DNA of 64,000 nucleotides, from NCBI RefSeq assembly GCF_019431375.1, contig NZ_CP080267.1:3227933-3291932 (forward strand), given 5' to 3'. Position 1 is the first letter of the stretch. Each line of letters opens with the position of its first letter. This document shows, piece after piece, positions 28,354 to 38,083 of the stretch. The position numbers were made by a program, and so were the translations under genes. The stretch is from Alcanivorax sp. Lineage in GTDB: Bacteria > Pseudomonadota > Gammaproteobacteria > Pseudomonadales > Alcanivoracaceae. Below the pieces are notes generated by a model. That model saw nothing but the letters and a program-made list of their open reading frames with translations. It ran no database searches and was not told the DNA's origin.

Positions 28354-29717
28354 CCGGTTTCTCCAAACAGGGTTGTCAGATGTTGGTTCAGCATCCGACC
28401 CTGTGGGTCCAGCTCCCGGCGCACGGTCTGAAAGCGATCAAAGGCGGGATACAACTCACGCAGTTCTCGCTGGCCCAGGGTATGCAACTTGCCCCAGTGC
28501 GGGCGACCGGCGTAGCGGCGAAGGATTGGCTCGACCGCCGTGAACAGGGGTTGATAGTCCTGTGCGAAATACTGGTGGATGGACAGGCTGGCTCCGGGGC
28601 GCTCGTGGTACATAGACAACAGGCTGTCATCGGCGGCCACGTAGCGGAACTCGATGGGGAAGAACACATTGATATCCTGCTTGCGAATGGTCTCGCAGAC
28701 TTCCTGCAGGCAGGCGATGCCATCTTCTGACGGCACCGTGTATTCCATTTCATTGAAACGGACCGTGCGACGGTTGGCGAACACCTTGTGGGCAGGGCCG
28801 ACATAGGTGTTGTCTTCCACGAACAGGGTGACCAGTTTCTGCAGGTTCGGGGTCAGCCAGCCGGCGCGCATGGCCAGCTTGCAAACCAGCTCCAACAGAT
28901 CATTGCTGTCTTCCCGTTCGCTGCTGTCGTCGGGGTCGTCAGTGATTTCCATGGTCTTGACGATGGCCTGCTCGCCCAGCGGGAAGGCAAAGAATTCGAT
29001 ATGGCGGACGTTGTCTTTTTCCCGCTCCACGAAATCCATGGCCTCCTGCAGGGGCAGGGTCCAGGTGCGTTCCTTAAGACGGTAGGCGGGTTCGTGTCGA
29101 AAACCGACCTCGCTGACCACGCCCAGGGCGCCGACACTGCAGCGGGCGGCTAGAAAGGTATCGCCGTCGTCCCGGGTCAGGTTCAGAGCCTCGCCGTCGG
29201 GGAGGATCAGGCGCAGGCTTTCTACCTGGCCGGACAGGCTCTGCAGATTGCTGCCGGTGCCATGGGTGCTGGTGGCAATGGCGCCGGCCAGGGACTGCAG
29301 GTTGATGTCCGGTTCGTTGCTGAAGCTGTAACCCATGCTGTCGGCCTGGGCGCTGGCCATGGCCAGCCGGGTGCCGCCACCGTAGGTGAGGACATTGCCG
29401 TCCTGGCCGCGCAGGCCGGCCAGGGCTTCCAGGGAAAGCAGGGTGTCATCACTGGGTACCACGGCACTGAATGAATGGCTGCCACCAAAGGGGCGAATGG
29501 TGCCGGTGCTGTCACGCAGGGTCTGGCGCAGCTGTTCCTCGCTGGCAGGAAAGACCAGATTGGCCGGATTGGCGCTCTGGTTGCCGGACCAGTTCTGCCA
29601 GGCTGGTGCTTTATCCGTCTCGGCCATCAGGGCCTGGGGTGCCAGCGCTCCGGTGGCCCCGGTACTGGCCAAAGCTTTCAGAAAATGGCGTCGGTCAATG
29701 GAATCCAACAAGGCCAT
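28350..29717 (-). CDS. Tat-exported FAD oxidoreductase (D-arabinono-1,4-lactone oxidase-like)
   Basis: The 455-residue protein has a twin-arginine signal (DRRHFLKALAS) and the two domains of aldonolactone oxidases. The FAD-binding PCMH domain has RPFGGSHSFSAVV, GGGTRLAMAS and ATSTHGTGS; the C-terminal ALO domain has HWGKLHTL near the end. The family oxidises sugar lactones or related polyols using oxygen. It is the first gene of a coupled pair with the PLP enzyme downstream, which suggests one periplasmic pathway. AAGGA precedes the ATG. Confidence 0.85.
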   Translation of the reverse strand: MALLDSIDRRHFLKALASTGATGALAPQALMAETDKAPAWQNWSGNQSANPANLVFPASEEQLRQTLRDSTGTIRPFGGSHSFSAVVPSDDTLLSLEALAGLRGQDGNVLTYGGGTRLAMASAQADSMGYSFSNEPDINLQSLAGAIATSTHGTGSNLQSLSGQVESLRLILPDGEALNLTRDDGDTFLAARCSVGALGVVSEVGFRHEPAYRLKERTWTLPLQEAMDFVEREKDNVRHIEFFAFPLGEQAIVKTMEITDDPDDSSEREDSNDLLELVCKLAMRAGWLTPNLQKLVTLFVEDNTYVGPAHKVFANRRTVRFNEMEYTVPSEDGIACLQEVCETIRKQDINVFFPIEFRYVAADDSLLSMYHERPGASLSIHQYFAQDYQPLFTAVEPILRRYAGRPHWGKLHTLGQRELRELYPAFDRFQTVRRELDPQGRMLNQHLTTLFGETG

Positions 29718-29758
29718 GGTGCGTCCTTTTGTTGTTTGGCACCATCGTACAAGAAAGG

Positions 29759-29970
29759 CAGTGAATAGTTAATAGTGAATAGTTAACAGTTGCGCGGGCG
29801 GCGTGAGACGGTTCTGCCGGATCAGTCGCCGCGCTCAGGTTTTGGACGCGGCCTCGCAGGTTTAAACGCGCAACAAATCTTGACAAGGTATGCGGGCCGG
29901 GCAGCCTTCACTGTTCACTGTTCACTGTTCACTGTTCACTGTTCACTGTTCACTGTTCACTGTTCACTGA
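29759..29970. repeat. Heptamer-arm element 7 (AGTTAAC/AGTGAAC type)
   Basis: The left arm 29759-29792 (CAGTGAATAGTTAATAGTGA...) and the right arm 29907-29970, about nine CACTGTT units, are inverted relative to each other around a GC-rich core of about 114 bases. The heptamers equal those of element 1. The right arm runs into ubiD: the last codons of that gene (Ser-Glu-Gln-stop) are written by a heptamer. Confidence 0.86.
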
Positions 29971-31429
29971 TCCCCAGGCTTTCCCACATCTCATCCACCC
30001 GCTGCTTCACCGCCGGGCTCATGCTGATGGCGCGGCCCCACTCCCGGTCGGTTTCGCCGGGCCATTTGCTGGTGGCGTCCATGCCCATTTTGGAGCCCAG
30101 GCCCGATACCGGAGAGGCGAAGTCGAGATAGTCGATGGGAGTGTTTTCCACCAGCAGGGTATCCCGGGCCGGGTCCATGCGGGTGGTCATGGCCCAGATC
30201 ACGTCCTTCCAGTCGCGGGCGTTCACGTCGTCGTCGCAAACGATTACGAACTTGGTGTACATGAACTGGCGCAGGAAGGACCACACCCCCATCATTACCC
30301 GCTTGGCGTGGCCCGGGTACTGTTTCTTCATGGTCACCACCGCCATGCGGTAGGAGCAGCCTTCCGGGGGCAGGTAGAAGTCGACGATTTCCGGAAACTG
30401 CTTTTTCAGGATCGGCACGAAGATCTCGTTCATGGCCACGCCCAGCACGGCGGGTTCATCCGGTGGGCGACCGGTGTAGGTGCTGTGATAGATCGGGTCA
30501 CGGCGATGGGTGATGCGCTCCACGGTGAATACCGGGAAGCGTTCCACTTCATTGTAATAGCCGGTGTGATCGCCGAACGGGCCTTCCTCGGCCATCTCGT
30601 CCGGGTAAATATGGCCTTCCAGCACGAACTCGGCACTGGCGGGCACCTGCAGGTCGTTACCGATGCATTCCACTAGCTCGGTTTTCGAGCCGCGCAGCAG
30701 GCCGGCAAAGGCATATTCGCTGAGGGTGTCCGGTACCGGGGTGACCGCGCCGAGGATCGTGGCCGGATCGGCGCCGAGAGCCACCGCCACCGGGAAGGGC
30801 TCGCCGGGATGTTGCTGCTGCCATTCCTGAAAATCCAGGGCGCCACCGCGATGGCTGAGCCAGCGCATGATCAGCTTGTTGCGACCGATCAACTGTTGGC
30901 GATAGATGCCCAGGTTCTGGCGTTCCTTGTTAGGGCCGCGGGTGATCACTAGCGGCCAGGTGACCAGCGGGCCAGCATCGCCGGGCCAGCAGGTCTGGAT
31001 CGGTAGCTGGTAGAGGTCTACAGCGTCGCCTTCCAATACCTTTTCCTGGCAGGGGCCGGAGCCGCGTAGCTTGGGGCTCATGCTCAACACCTTGCGGAAC
31101 ACCGGCAGTTTTTCCCAGGCATCGCGCATGCCCTTGGGCGGTTCCGGTTCCTTCAGGAATGCCAGCAGCTCACCCAGTTCACGCAGCTCCTCCACGGACT
31201 CGCGGCCCATACCCAGCGCCACCCGCCGTTCCGTGCCGAACAGGTTGCCCAGCACCGGGGTGCCGAAGCCCACCGGGTTTTCAAACAGCAGGGCCGGGCC
31301 GCCGGCACGCAGGGTGCGGTCGCAGATCTCGGTCATTTCCAGATTCGGGTTCACCGGTGCGGTGATGCGCTTGAGCTCGCCAAGTTGTTCGAGCTGTTGC
31401 AGGAAGTCACGCAGGTCGCGGTATTTCAT
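29957..31429 (-). CDS. ubiD: 4-hydroxy-3-polyprenylbenzoate decarboxylase
   Basis: UbiD decarboxylates the polyprenylated benzoate intermediate of ubiquinone synthesis with prenylated FMN. The 490-residue protein (E. coli 497) has typical blocks: [39 protein letters not shown], the [12 protein letters not shown] stretch with active-site acidic residues, and [27 protein letters not shown]. The ATG at 31429 follows AAGGAA. Its 3' end overlaps a heptamer repeat arm. Confidence 0.95.
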   Translation of the reverse strand: MKYRDLRDFLQQLEQLGELKRITAPVNPNLEMTEICDRTLRAGGPALLFENPVGFGTPVLGNLFGTERRVALGMGRESVEELRELGELLAFLKEPEPPKGMRDAWEKLPVFRKVLSMSPKLRGSGPCQEKVLEGDAVDLYQLPIQTCWPGDAGPLVTWPLVITRGPNKERQNLGIYRQQLIGRNKLIMRWLSHRGGALDFQEWQQQHPGEPFPVAVALGADPATILGAVTPVPDTLSEYAFAGLLRGSKTELVECIGNDLQVPASAEFVLEGHIYPDEMAEEGPFGDHTGYYNEVERFPVFTVERITHRRDPIYHSTYTGRPPDEPAVLGVAMNEIFVPILKKQFPEIVDFYLPPEGCSYRMAVVTMKKQYPGHAKRVMMGVWSFLRQFMYTKFVIVCDDDVNARDWKDVIWAMTTRMDPARDTLLVENTPIDYLDFASPVSGLGSKMGMDATSKWPGETDREWGRAISMSPAVKQRVDEMWESLGISEQ

Positions 31430-31519
31430 GGCGTTCCTTGTTGTTTGGATAACCAGAAAGGTTGTGTCGCGAGTATAGCAGGCTGGGGGTGAGCGGCGAG
31501 TCAGAGGTAGGCGAGTTCT

Positions 31520-31600
31520 ACGAAGTCCCAGTAGGAGCACCTAAAGAGGTGTTGTTCGCTACGCTGAGCTCCTGCTGTGACTGCGGGCTTGTTCCTACAA
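31520..31600. repeat. REPIN-like pair of inverted short palindromes
   Basis: TCTACGAAG followed by GTAGGAGCACCTAAAGAGGT resembles the TCTACGAAG...GTAGGAGCGGCGCT core of elements 5 and 8. A second GTAGGAACAAGCCCGCAG head points the other way (complement of 31582-31599). AGTAGGAGC and GCTCCTGCT pair across the middle. This looks like two REP units in inverted order between ubiD and rho. Confidence 0.5.
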
Positions 31601-31604
31601 AAAA

Positions 31605-31630
31605 CAAAACCCCGCTTACGCGGGGTTTTG
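31605..31630 (-). terminator. Rho-independent terminator after rho
   Basis: The stem CAAAACCCCGC / GCGGGGTTTTG with a TTAC loop lies 21 bases beyond the rho stop on the minus strand; its T tract is the complement of the A run at about 31599-31604. Confidence 0.88.
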
Positions 31631-31650
31631 TGTGTTGCGGGAAGCGTCTC

Positions 31651-32910
31651 TTATTTGCGCTTCATGGATTCGAAGAATTCCAGGTTGGTCTTGGTATGCT
31701 TCATGCGGTCGATGAGGAATTCCATGGCGCCGATTTCGTCCATGGGATGGAGGACCTTGCGCAGGATCCACATCTTCTGCAGCTCATCTTCGCTGACCAG
31801 ACGCTCTTCGCGGCGGGTGCCGGACTTGCGAATGTTCATGGCCGGGAACACGCGCTTCTCTGCCACCTTGCGATCCAGGTGCAGTTCCATGTTGCCGGTG
31901 CCCTTGAATTCTTCGTAGATCACCTCGTCCATTTTGGACCCAGTGTCTACCAGCGCGGTGGCGAGGATGGTCAGGCTGCCGCCTTCCTCGATATTTCGTG
32001 CGGCACCGAAGAAGCGCTTGGGTTTTTCCAGGGCATGGGCGTCCACACCACCGGTGAGCACCTTGCCGGAGCTGGGCTGTACGGTGTTATAGGCCCGTGC
32101 CAGACGGGTGATGGAGTCGAGCAGGATTACCACGTCCTGTTTGTGCTCTACCAGACGCTTGGCTTTCTCGATCACCATTTCGGCCACCTGCACGTGACGT
32201 GCGGGGGGCTCGTCGAAGGTGGATGCCACTACTTCACCGCGCACGGTGCGGGACATCTCGGTCACTTCTTCCGGGCGCTCGTCAATCAGCAGCACAATCA
32301 TGTGCGATTCGGGATTGTTGCGGGCAATGGACTGGGCCACGGTTTGCAGCAGCATGGTCTTGCCGGCTTTCGGCGGTGCCACGATCAGGCCGCGCTGTCC
32401 CTTGCCGATCGGCGCCACCAGGTCGATTACCCGACTGGTGATGTCTTCGGTGGAGCCATTGCCTGCTTCCATGACGAAGCGTTCCGTGGGGAACAGCGGC
32501 GTCAGGTTTTCGAACAGAATCTTGTTCTTGGCGTTTTCCGGCCGGTCAAAGTTGATCTCGTTGACCTTGAGCATGGCGAAATAGCGTTCGCCATCCTTGG
32601 GCGGTCGGATCTTGCCGGAAATGGTGTCGCCGGTGCGCAGGTTGAAACGTCGGATCTGGCTGGGAGAAACGTAAATGTCGTCCGGTCCGGCCAGGTAGGA
32701 GCCCTCTGCGGAACGAAGGAAGCCGAAACCATCCTGCAGGATCTCCAGCACCCCGTCTCCGTAGATATCGGAGCCGTTCTTGGCGGCGCGTTTGAGGATG
32801 GAAAAGATTACGTCCTGTTTGCGGGTTCTTGCCAGGTTCTCGAGGCCGAGTTCCTTGGCAATGTCCAGAAGTTCTCCAATCGGCTTCTGCTTCAGTTCAG
32901 AAAGATTCAT
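31651..32910 (-). CDS. rho: Transcription termination factor Rho
   Basis: Rho is the hexameric RNA-DNA helicase that ends transcription. The 419-residue protein equals E. coli Rho in length and has the N-terminal [23 protein letters not shown] helix bundle, the RNA-binding OB domain (GFGFLRS), Walker A in APPKAGKT (about residue 180), Walker B ([16 protein letters not shown]), the Q-loop and R-loop [26 protein letters not shown] leader of about 240 bases precedes it, which is where rho genes are often autoregulated. Confidence 0.98.
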   Translation of the reverse strand: MNLSELKQKPIGELLDIAKELGLENLARTRKQDVIFSILKRAAKNGSDIYGDGVLEILQDGFGFLRSAEGSYLAGPDDIYVSPSQIRRFNLRTGDTISGKIRPPKDGERYFAMLKVNEINFDRPENAKNKILFENLTPLFPTERFVMEAGNGSTEDITSRVIDLVAPIGKGQRGLIVAPPKAGKTMLLQTVAQSIARNNPESHMIVLLIDERPEEVTEMSRTVRGEVVASTFDEPPARHVQVAEMVIEKAKRLVEHKQDVVILLDSITRLARAYNTVQPSSGKVLTGGVDAHALEKPKRFFGAARNIEEGGSLTILATALVDTGSKMDEVIYEEFKGTGNMELHLDRKVAEKRVFPAMNIRKSGTRREERLVSEDELQKMWILRKVLHPMDEIGAMEFLIDRMKHTKTNLEFFESMKRK

Positions 32911-33149
32911 TGGCGTCTAGTTTGATGTCTTTGAATGAATTGAGAGGGTGCACCACAGGTGGTGCGGCGGTTGTTTTGATAATCTGGTTGATTCGGAATC
33001 TGGCCCGGCAAGCCTATAAAGGGGGCCATCAGGAAAAGGTAACCAGAGGTTCCGAAAGACTTGCTAAGGGGGTGCTTGCTGTAAGCTGGTTCTGGAATCT
33101 ACCACCCGAACAACAGGCTGTCTAGTCTTTGCTGGTGGTAATAAAACGT
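32911..33149 (-). promoter_or_regulatory. rho leader / trxA-rho intergenic region
   Basis: This stretch between the trxA terminator and the rho ATG must contain the rho promoter and leader. A hairpin GCACCAC/GTGGTGC lies at about 32952-32967, close to the start codon. I see no coding region. Autoregulation of rho through its leader is known in E. coli; here it is an inference. Confidence 0.4.
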
Positions 33150-33177
33150 AATACCCCCGCCGGTCGGCGAGGGTATT
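33150..33177 (-). terminator. Rho-independent terminator of trxA
   Basis: On the minus strand AATACCCTCGCCG pairs with CGGCGGGGGTATT around a short loop, followed by ACGTTTT. It lies about 20 bases after the trxA stop. Confidence 0.85.
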
Positions 33178-33197
33178 AGAGGATGTTGCTGTCTGTC

Positions 33198-33524
33198 TTA
33201 GAGAGTGCTGTCCAGAAATGCGGTCAGCTGGCTCTTGGACAGGGCGCCAACCTTGGTGGCTTCCACGTTACCGTTCTTGAACACGGTCAGGGTGGGGATG
33301 CCACGAACGCCGTATTTCTTGGGCGTTTCCGGGTTGTCGTCGATGTTGATCTTGGCAATGGTCAGCTTGTCACCGTACTCGCCGGCCAGTTGCTCCAGGA
33401 TCGGCGCGACCATTTTGCAGGGGCCGCACCAGGGTGCCCAGTAGTCTACCAGCACCGGGCCGTCTGCATTAATGACCTGGGCTTCGAAGTCCGCGTCGGT
33501 CACATTGATAATCTCGCCGCTCAT
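33198..33524 (-). CDS. trxA: Thioredoxin 1
   Basis: The 108-residue thioredoxin has the active-site WCGPC (Cys33, Cys36) in [11 protein letters not shown], the cis-proline loop RGIPTLTVF and Asp at the buried position (LVDYWAPW). It reduces disulfides in cytoplasmic proteins such as ribonucleotide reductase. It sits upstream of rho on the same strand, the usual trxA-rho order in gammaproteobacteria, but with its own terminator. Confidence 0.97.
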   Translation of the reverse strand: MSGEIINVTDADFEAQVINADGPVLVDYWAPWCGPCKMVAPILEQLAGEYGDKLTIAKINIDDNPETPKKYGVRGIPTLTVFKNGNVEATKVGALSKSQLTAFLDSTL

Positions 33525-33758
33525 TGAATTCTCCTGAGATAGGGGGTTAGCTGGCCCGACGAACGGGCTGTTGCGATGATGGATAATATCAGGTCGTGGG
33601 TGCCGAATTTCAAGCGAGTGAGTGAATTATCGCGGTAGAGTTTGCCTATGACACCGTAACGCCATGATATTCCGTTAGAATTCGGGGGCGTTTATCTATT
33701 CTCTGGCTGCCCGGGGTGGGCATGAAAAGGGCAATGACCTTTCAGGAAAGGAGTGCAT
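33525..33758. other. trxA-ppx divergent intergenic region
   Basis: This 234-bp gap holds the divergent promoters of trxA and ppx and the ppx ribosome binding site (AGGAAAGGAG, 33743-33752). I found no Pho-box repeat here, unlike upstream of ppk1, and no repeat element. Confidence 0.4.
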
Positions 33759-35249
33759 ATGGAACATGGCGAGCATCTGGCGGCCATTGACCTGGGGTCC
33801 AACAGCTTCCACATGGTTGTGGCCCGGCAGGTCCACGGTGAGGTTCAGATTCTGGACGGTTTGTCCGAGAAGGTGCAGCTGGGTGCCGGGCTGGACCGGG
33901 ATAACCGGCTGGATGCGGCTACCCAGGAACGGGCGCTGGACTGCCTGGGCCGGTTTGCCCAGCGCATTGCCGGTATCCCCCGCGGCAGTGTACGGGTGGT
34001 AGGCACCAATACCCTGCGCCAGGCCCGCAATGCCCGGGAATTCATTGATCGGGCGGAAGCGGTGCTGGGTCACGACATCGAGATCGTGGCCGGCCGCGAA
34101 GAGGCCCGTCTGATTTATCTGGGAGTGGCGCACAGCCTGGCGGATGATGCCGGTCAGCGGCTGGTGGTGGATATTGGTGGCGGTTCCACGGAGCTGATCA
34201 TCGGCGAGCGTTTCGAATCCACCGAGACAGAATCCCTGCATATGGGTTGTGTCAGTTTTGCCCAGCGTTTCTTTGCCGACGGCAGTATCACCGAAAAGGC
34301 CTTCGACCGCGCCGTCACTGCCTCCCGCCAGGAGGTGCTGTCCATCCATGCCAACTATCGCCGTCTGGGCTGGAAGCATGCCGTGGGCGCGTCTGGCACC
34401 ATCAAGGCCATCAGCCAGGTGTGTGTGGACAACGGTTGGTCAGAGACCGGTATCACCATGGAGGGCCTGAAAAAGGCCCGCAAGAAGGTGATCAAGGCCG
34501 GCAAGGTGGAGCAGCTGGATCTGAAGGGGCTGCGCGAAGACCGCAGGGCGATCTTTCCCTCCGGCCTGGCGATTCTCTATGGCATCTTTGAGCAGTTAAG
34601 CATTGATCAGATGGAAGTGTCCGGTGGCGCCCTGCGCGAAGGGCTCTTGTATGACCTGTTGGGACGTTTCGCCCACGAGGATGTCCGTGAGCGCAGCATT
34701 CAGTCGCTGATGAGCCGCCACCATGTGGAGCGGACCCAGGCGGAGCGCGTCTGCGACACCGCGATGGGTTTGTATCATCAGGTGGCAAAAAGCTGGCAGC
34801 TGGAGGACGACGAACTGGCGGACACCCTGCGTTGGGGCGCGTTGCTGCATGAAGTGGGGCTGGCTGTTTCCCATAGCCAGTTCCACAAGCATGGTGCCTA
34901 TCTGGTAACCAACTCCGACCTGCCCGGGTTTTCCCGGCAGGAGCAGCAGGCCGTGGCGGTGCTGGTACGCGGCCACCGTCGCAAGCTGCCCCTGTCTGCC
35001 TTGTCGGAGTTGCCCGATGATGAGCAGCAAGGTCTGTTGCGACTGTGCCTGGTGCTGCGGCTGTCTGCCCGCTTGCACCATGCCCGCTGCGACGAAGTCA
35101 TTCCCGAGATGGTCCTGGAAACCGACGACAAGGTCCTCTCCCTGCGTTTTCCCGAGCACTGGCTTGAAGAGCATCCGTTGACGCTGGCCGATCTGGAGCA
35201 GGAACAAGATTATTTCCGCAGCGCCGGGTACGAACTGAAATTGGGGTGA
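33759..35249 (+). CDS. ppx: Exopolyphosphatase Ppx
   Basis: Ppx releases phosphate from the ends of polyphosphate and can hydrolyse pppGpp. The 496-residue protein has the sugar-kinase/Hsp70 fold motifs AAIDLGSNSFHMVV and VVDIGGGSTELIIG, the catalytic Glu region TNTLRQARNAREF...GREEARLIYLG, and a C-terminal HD-like domain (LLHEVGLAVSHSQFHKHGAYL). The ATG at 33759 is spaced six bases from GGAG. It converges with ppk1, the polyphosphate-making enzyme, the usual ppx/ppk neighbourhood. Confidence 0.96.
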   Translation: MEHGEHLAAIDLGSNSFHMVVARQVHGEVQILDGLSEKVQLGAGLDRDNRLDAATQERALDCLGRFAQRIAGIPRGSVRVVGTNTLRQARNAREFIDRAEAVLGHDIEIVAGREEARLIYLGVAHSLADDAGQRLVVDIGGGSTELIIGERFESTETESLHMGCVSFAQRFFADGSITEKAFDRAVTASRQEVLSIHANYRRLGWKHAVGASGTIKAISQVCVDNGWSETGITMEGLKKARKKVIKAGKVEQLDLKGLREDRRAIFPSGLAILYGIFEQLSIDQMEVSGGALREGLLYDLLGRFAHEDVRERSIQSLMSRHHVERTQAERVCDTAMGLYHQVAKSWQLEDDELADTLRWGALLHEVGLAVSHSQFHKHGAYLVTNSDLPGFSRQEQQAVAVLVRGHRRKLPLSALSELPDDEQQGLLRLCLVLRLSARLHHARCDEVIPEMVLETDDKVLSLRFPEHWLEEHPLTLADLEQEQDYFRSAGYELKLG

Positions 35250-35316
35250 GGCGGGGGAGGCGAGTTGCGAAAGGCAAAACCGTTTTTCTGTTCACTCCTC
35301 AAAACTTGGGAGTGTC

Positions 35317-35413
35317 GTAGGGTGGGTGAGCCGCAGGCGAAGCCCACCGCTCTTTCACGCCACGCTTCGACCTCACCATGGTGGGTTACGGCCTTTGGCC
35401 TAACCCACCCTAC
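35317..35413. repeat. GTAGGGTGGGT dispersed inverted repeat
   Basis: GTAGGGTGGGT (35317-35327) and ACCCACCCTAC (35403-35413) bracket a region with further inner pairing (AGCCCACC and GGTGGGTT). The GTAGGGTGGG...CCCACCCTAC unit is a widespread dispersed bacterial repeat (from memory). It lies between the convergent ppx and ppk1 genes and may end both transcripts. Confidence 0.7.
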
Positions 35414-35431
35414 ACATGACGCTGGTGGATC

Positions 35432-37516
35432 TTATCCGCCCAGGGTTTCCAGCAAGGTCTGTTGAGCGATAAATACCGGCTCGCCATTCTCGGGTTGGGC
35501 GCGCAGGTAGCTGCCATCGGGTTGCAGTAGCCAGGCGCGGCTGTTATCGCGCAGGTAGTAATGCAGGCCCTGTTCAATCACCTGCGCCTTGAGCACCGGG
35601 TCGTTGACCGGGAAGCAGGTTTCCACCCGGTTGAACAGGTTGCGGTCCATCCAGTCGGCACTGGAGCAGTAAACCAGGTCCTCGCCGCCATGATGGAAGT
35701 GGTAAATGCGGGTATGTTCCAGGAAGCGGCCAATCACCGAGCGCACCCGGATATTCTCGGACAGCCCGGCCACACCCGGCTTCAGGCAGCAGATACCGCG
35801 CACGATCAGATCAATCTCCACCCCCGCCTGACTGGCTCGGTACAAGGCCTGAATGATCTTCTCTTCGGTGAGTGAATTGAATTTGGCAATAATGCGCGCC
35901 GGTTTGCCTGCGGTGGCCTGCTGCGTTTCAAAGTCGATCCATTCGATCAGCGATGGGTGTAGCGTAAAGGGCGAATGTTTCAGCTGCTTGAGTCGCGCTG
36001 CCTTGCCCATGCCGGTGAGCTCCTGGAAGATCTTGTGCACGTCCTGACAGATGCCTTTCTCGCAGGTCATCAGGCCGTAGTCGGTGTACAGCTTGGTGGT
36101 CTTGGTGTGGTAGTTGCCGGTGCCAAGATGCACATAGCGCTTGATGCCATCACCTTCGCGCCGCACTACCAGCAGCATCTTGGCGTGGGTCTTGTAGCCC
36201 ACCACACCGTATACCACGATGGCGCCAGCTTCCTGCAGGCGCCGGGCCCCTTCGATATTGGACTCCTCATCGAAGCGGGCACGCAGTTCCACAATGGCGG
36301 TGACTTCCTTGCCGTTCCGGGCGGCGGTTTCCAGATGATCCAGAATCTCGGACTTGGTGCCGGTGCGGTACAGGGTCTGCTTGATGGCCAGCACCTTGGG
36401 ATCGCGGGCCGCTTCCGCCAGCAAGTTGACCACAGGCTGGAAGGATTCATAGGGGTGGTGCAGCAGAATGTCGCCCTGATCCATGGCGTCAAAAATGGTG
36501 TCTGCTTTTTTGACCGCCGGCGCCAGTTTCGGTGTGAAAGGCGGATAGTGCAGGCGTGGGCGGTTCACGCTGGTGAACATGCGCGCCAGGTTCACCGGGC
36601 CGTTCACCTCGTACAGATCAATCTCGGTAAGCTCGAACTGCTCCAGCAAATAGTCGGTCAGGTGACGCGGGCAGTTGTCCGCCACTTCCAGGCGCACCTC
36701 GTCACCATAGCGCCGGGACAGCAGCTGCCCTTTCAGGGCGCTGGCCAGGTCTTCCACATCCTCATCCACTTCCATGTCTGCATTACGAGTGACTCGGAAC
36801 TGGTAGCAGCCAGTGGCTTTCATGCCCGGGAAAAGATCCGATACATGGGCATGGATCATGGATGACAGGAAGACAAAGTTGTCGTCGCCGCTTTCGCTGA
36901 TCTCGTCAGGAATACGGATCAGTCGGGGCAGGGAACGGGGAGCGGGCACAATAGCCAGGCCGGTGGACCGGCCAAAGGCATCCTTGCCGTCCAGTGACAC
37001 GATAAAGTTCAGGCTCTTGTTGACCAGCCGTGGGAAGGGGTGAGACGGGTCCAGGGCGATGGGGGTGAGCACCGGATAGATCTGTTCGCGAAAATATTTT
37101 TTTACCCATTCAATTTGTGCTTCGGTCCAGTCTTCGCGACGCAGGAAGTCCACGCCTTCCTCGCGCAGGGCTGGAAGCAGAATGTTGTTGAGAATGTGGT
37201 ACTGGCGGTCCACCGCCTCGTGGGTAATGCGGCTGATTTCCTTCAGGACTTCCTCTGCCAACATGCCGTCAGGACCGGGTTGGCCGGTGTGGGTTTCCAG
37301 CTTGTTCTTCAGGCCGGCCACACGGATTTCGAAAAACTCATCCATGTTGCTGGAAAAAATCAGCAGAAAATTCAGCCTTTCCATCAAGGGGTGGCTGTCA
37401 TCCATAGCCTGTTCCAACACGCGCAGGTTGAACTGCAACAGGCTCAGCTCCCGGTTGAAATAGTAGTCCGGGTTATTGAGGTCGATGGCGCTGTGTTCGC
37501 TGGCAATGTCATTCAT
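35432..37516 (-). CDS. ppk1: Polyphosphate kinase 1
   Basis: Ppk1 makes polyphosphate from ATP. The 694-residue protein (E. coli 688) has the N-terminal [17 protein letters not shown] domain, the phospholipase-D-like core with the phosphorylated-His segment [10 protein letters not shown] and [19 protein letters not shown], and the C-terminal domain with [24 protein letters not shown] choose the ATG at 37516; AGGA lies ten bases upstream. A Pho-box-like array lies about 42 bases upstream, suggesting induction under phosphate limitation. Confidence 0.96.
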   Translation of the reverse strand: MNDIASEHSAIDLNNPDYYFNRELSLLQFNLRVLEQAMDDSHPLMERLNFLLIFSSNMDEFFEIRVAGLKNKLETHTGQPGPDGMLAEEVLKEISRITHEAVDRQYHILNNILLPALREEGVDFLRREDWTEAQIEWVKKYFREQIYPVLTPIALDPSHPFPRLVNKSLNFIVSLDGKDAFGRSTGLAIVPAPRSLPRLIRIPDEISESGDDNFVFLSSMIHAHVSDLFPGMKATGCYQFRVTRNADMEVDEDVEDLASALKGQLLSRRYGDEVRLEVADNCPRHLTDYLLEQFELTEIDLYEVNGPVNLARMFTSVNRPRLHYPPFTPKLAPAVKKADTIFDAMDQGDILLHHPYESFQPVVNLLAEAARDPKVLAIKQTLYRTGTKSEILDHLETAARNGKEVTAIVELRARFDEESNIEGARRLQEAGAIVVYGVVGYKTHAKMLLVVRREGDGIKRYVHLGTGNYHTKTTKLYTDYGLMTCEKGICQDVHKIFQELTGMGKAARLKQLKHSPFTLHPSLIEWIDFETQQATAGKPARIIAKFNSLTEEKIIQALYRASQAGVEIDLIVRGICCLKPGVAGLSENIRVRSVIGRFLEHTRIYHFHHGGEDLVYCSSADWMDRNLFNRVETCFPVNDPVLKAQVIEQGLHYYLRDNSRAWLLQPDGSYLRAQPENGEPVFIAQQTLLETLGG

Positions 37517-37557
37517 TGGCGTCGTCCTGACCGGGGCGTTTGCAAAGGCCCTATTGC

Positions 37558-37586
37558 ATGACATTAATGTGACACGGTAATGACAG
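37558..37586 (-). promoter_or_regulatory. Pho-box-like triple repeat upstream of ppk1
   Basis: Reading toward ppk1 on the minus strand, the heptamers CTGTCAT, GTGTCAC and ATGTCAT follow each other every 11 bases with AT-rich spacers. This is the layout of PhoB binding sites (CTGTCAT direct repeats with 4-bp spacers). The distance to the ppk1 ATG (about 42 bp) fits a promoter-proximal activator site. Confidence 0.75.
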
Positions 37587-37677
37587 GTGCAAAATGGTTT
37601 TGTGTTAACGGGCTTTTCAGCAGCCTGTTAAGCAGGATAGCGCGAGGGTCGGGGAGGCGGGAAGTAGAGATGAAATA

Positions 37678-37703
37678 ATAAAGCCGCCCGCAGGCGGCTT
37701 TAT
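37678..37703 (-). terminator. Terminator of the small secreted peptide gene
   Basis: ATAAAGCCGCC / GGCGGCTTTAT with a CGCA loop is a perfect 11-bp stem located just beyond the stop of the 42-residue gene at 37710 and followed by TTATTTC on the minus strand. Confidence 0.85.
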
Positions 37704-37709
37704 GAATTC

Positions 37710-37838
37710 TCAGCCCTGGAATATCCAGGATTGCTGGATGATGTCCAGTTCCTGCATCTCCTGGTCGGTAGGGGCGCGGCCTTCAGCCGTAACCAGGCTC
37801 GACAGGCTCAATGTGGCGATCAGGATCAGGGTACGCAT
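37710..37838 (-). CDS. Small exported peptide, 42 residues, unknown function
   Basis: The minus strand from the ATG at 37838 encodes MRTLILIATLSLSSLVTA followed by EGRAPTDQEMQELDIIQQSW and IFQG. The first 18 residues look like a signal peptide with cleavage after VTA, leaving a 24-residue acidic mature peptide. GAGGAG lies seven bases before the ATG and a strong terminator follows the stop, so the gene is a self-contained unit between ppk1 and a hydrolase. I do not recognise a family. Confidence 0.7.
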   Translation of the reverse strand: MRTLILIATLSLSSLVTAEGRAPTDQEMQELDIIQQSWIFQG

Positions 37839-38083
37839 TACGGTTCTCCTCGGGTCAGGCAGTTATCAACGTCAGCAGAAAACGGTGAAATTCTAGCCAT
37901 TCCCTCATAAAAGCCATTGGCTGTTGCTGCCTGGCGTACCGGCTCCCGGGGCCTCCGTGGATATTGCGCCGGCTTGCCTGGGTGGATAAAGCAATATAAA
38001 GTGTAATTACATCAAATGAAATAAGTGGCGGCACCGCCATTTATTTTTTCCTTTATAGTGCATATACATCAAGGAGAAGGATT
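37839..38083. promoter_or_regulatory. Upstream region of the MarR-linked hydrolase with candidate operators
   Basis: Two similar AT-rich sites occur: ATAAAGTGTAATTACATCAA (37996-38015) and TATAGTGCATATACATCAA (38054-38072). The second matches, in 17 of 19 positions, the complement of 39399-39417 just upstream of the marR gene at 38916-39377. GGAGAAGG precedes the hydrolase ATG. The rest of the gap shows nothing else I can name. Confidence 0.65.
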
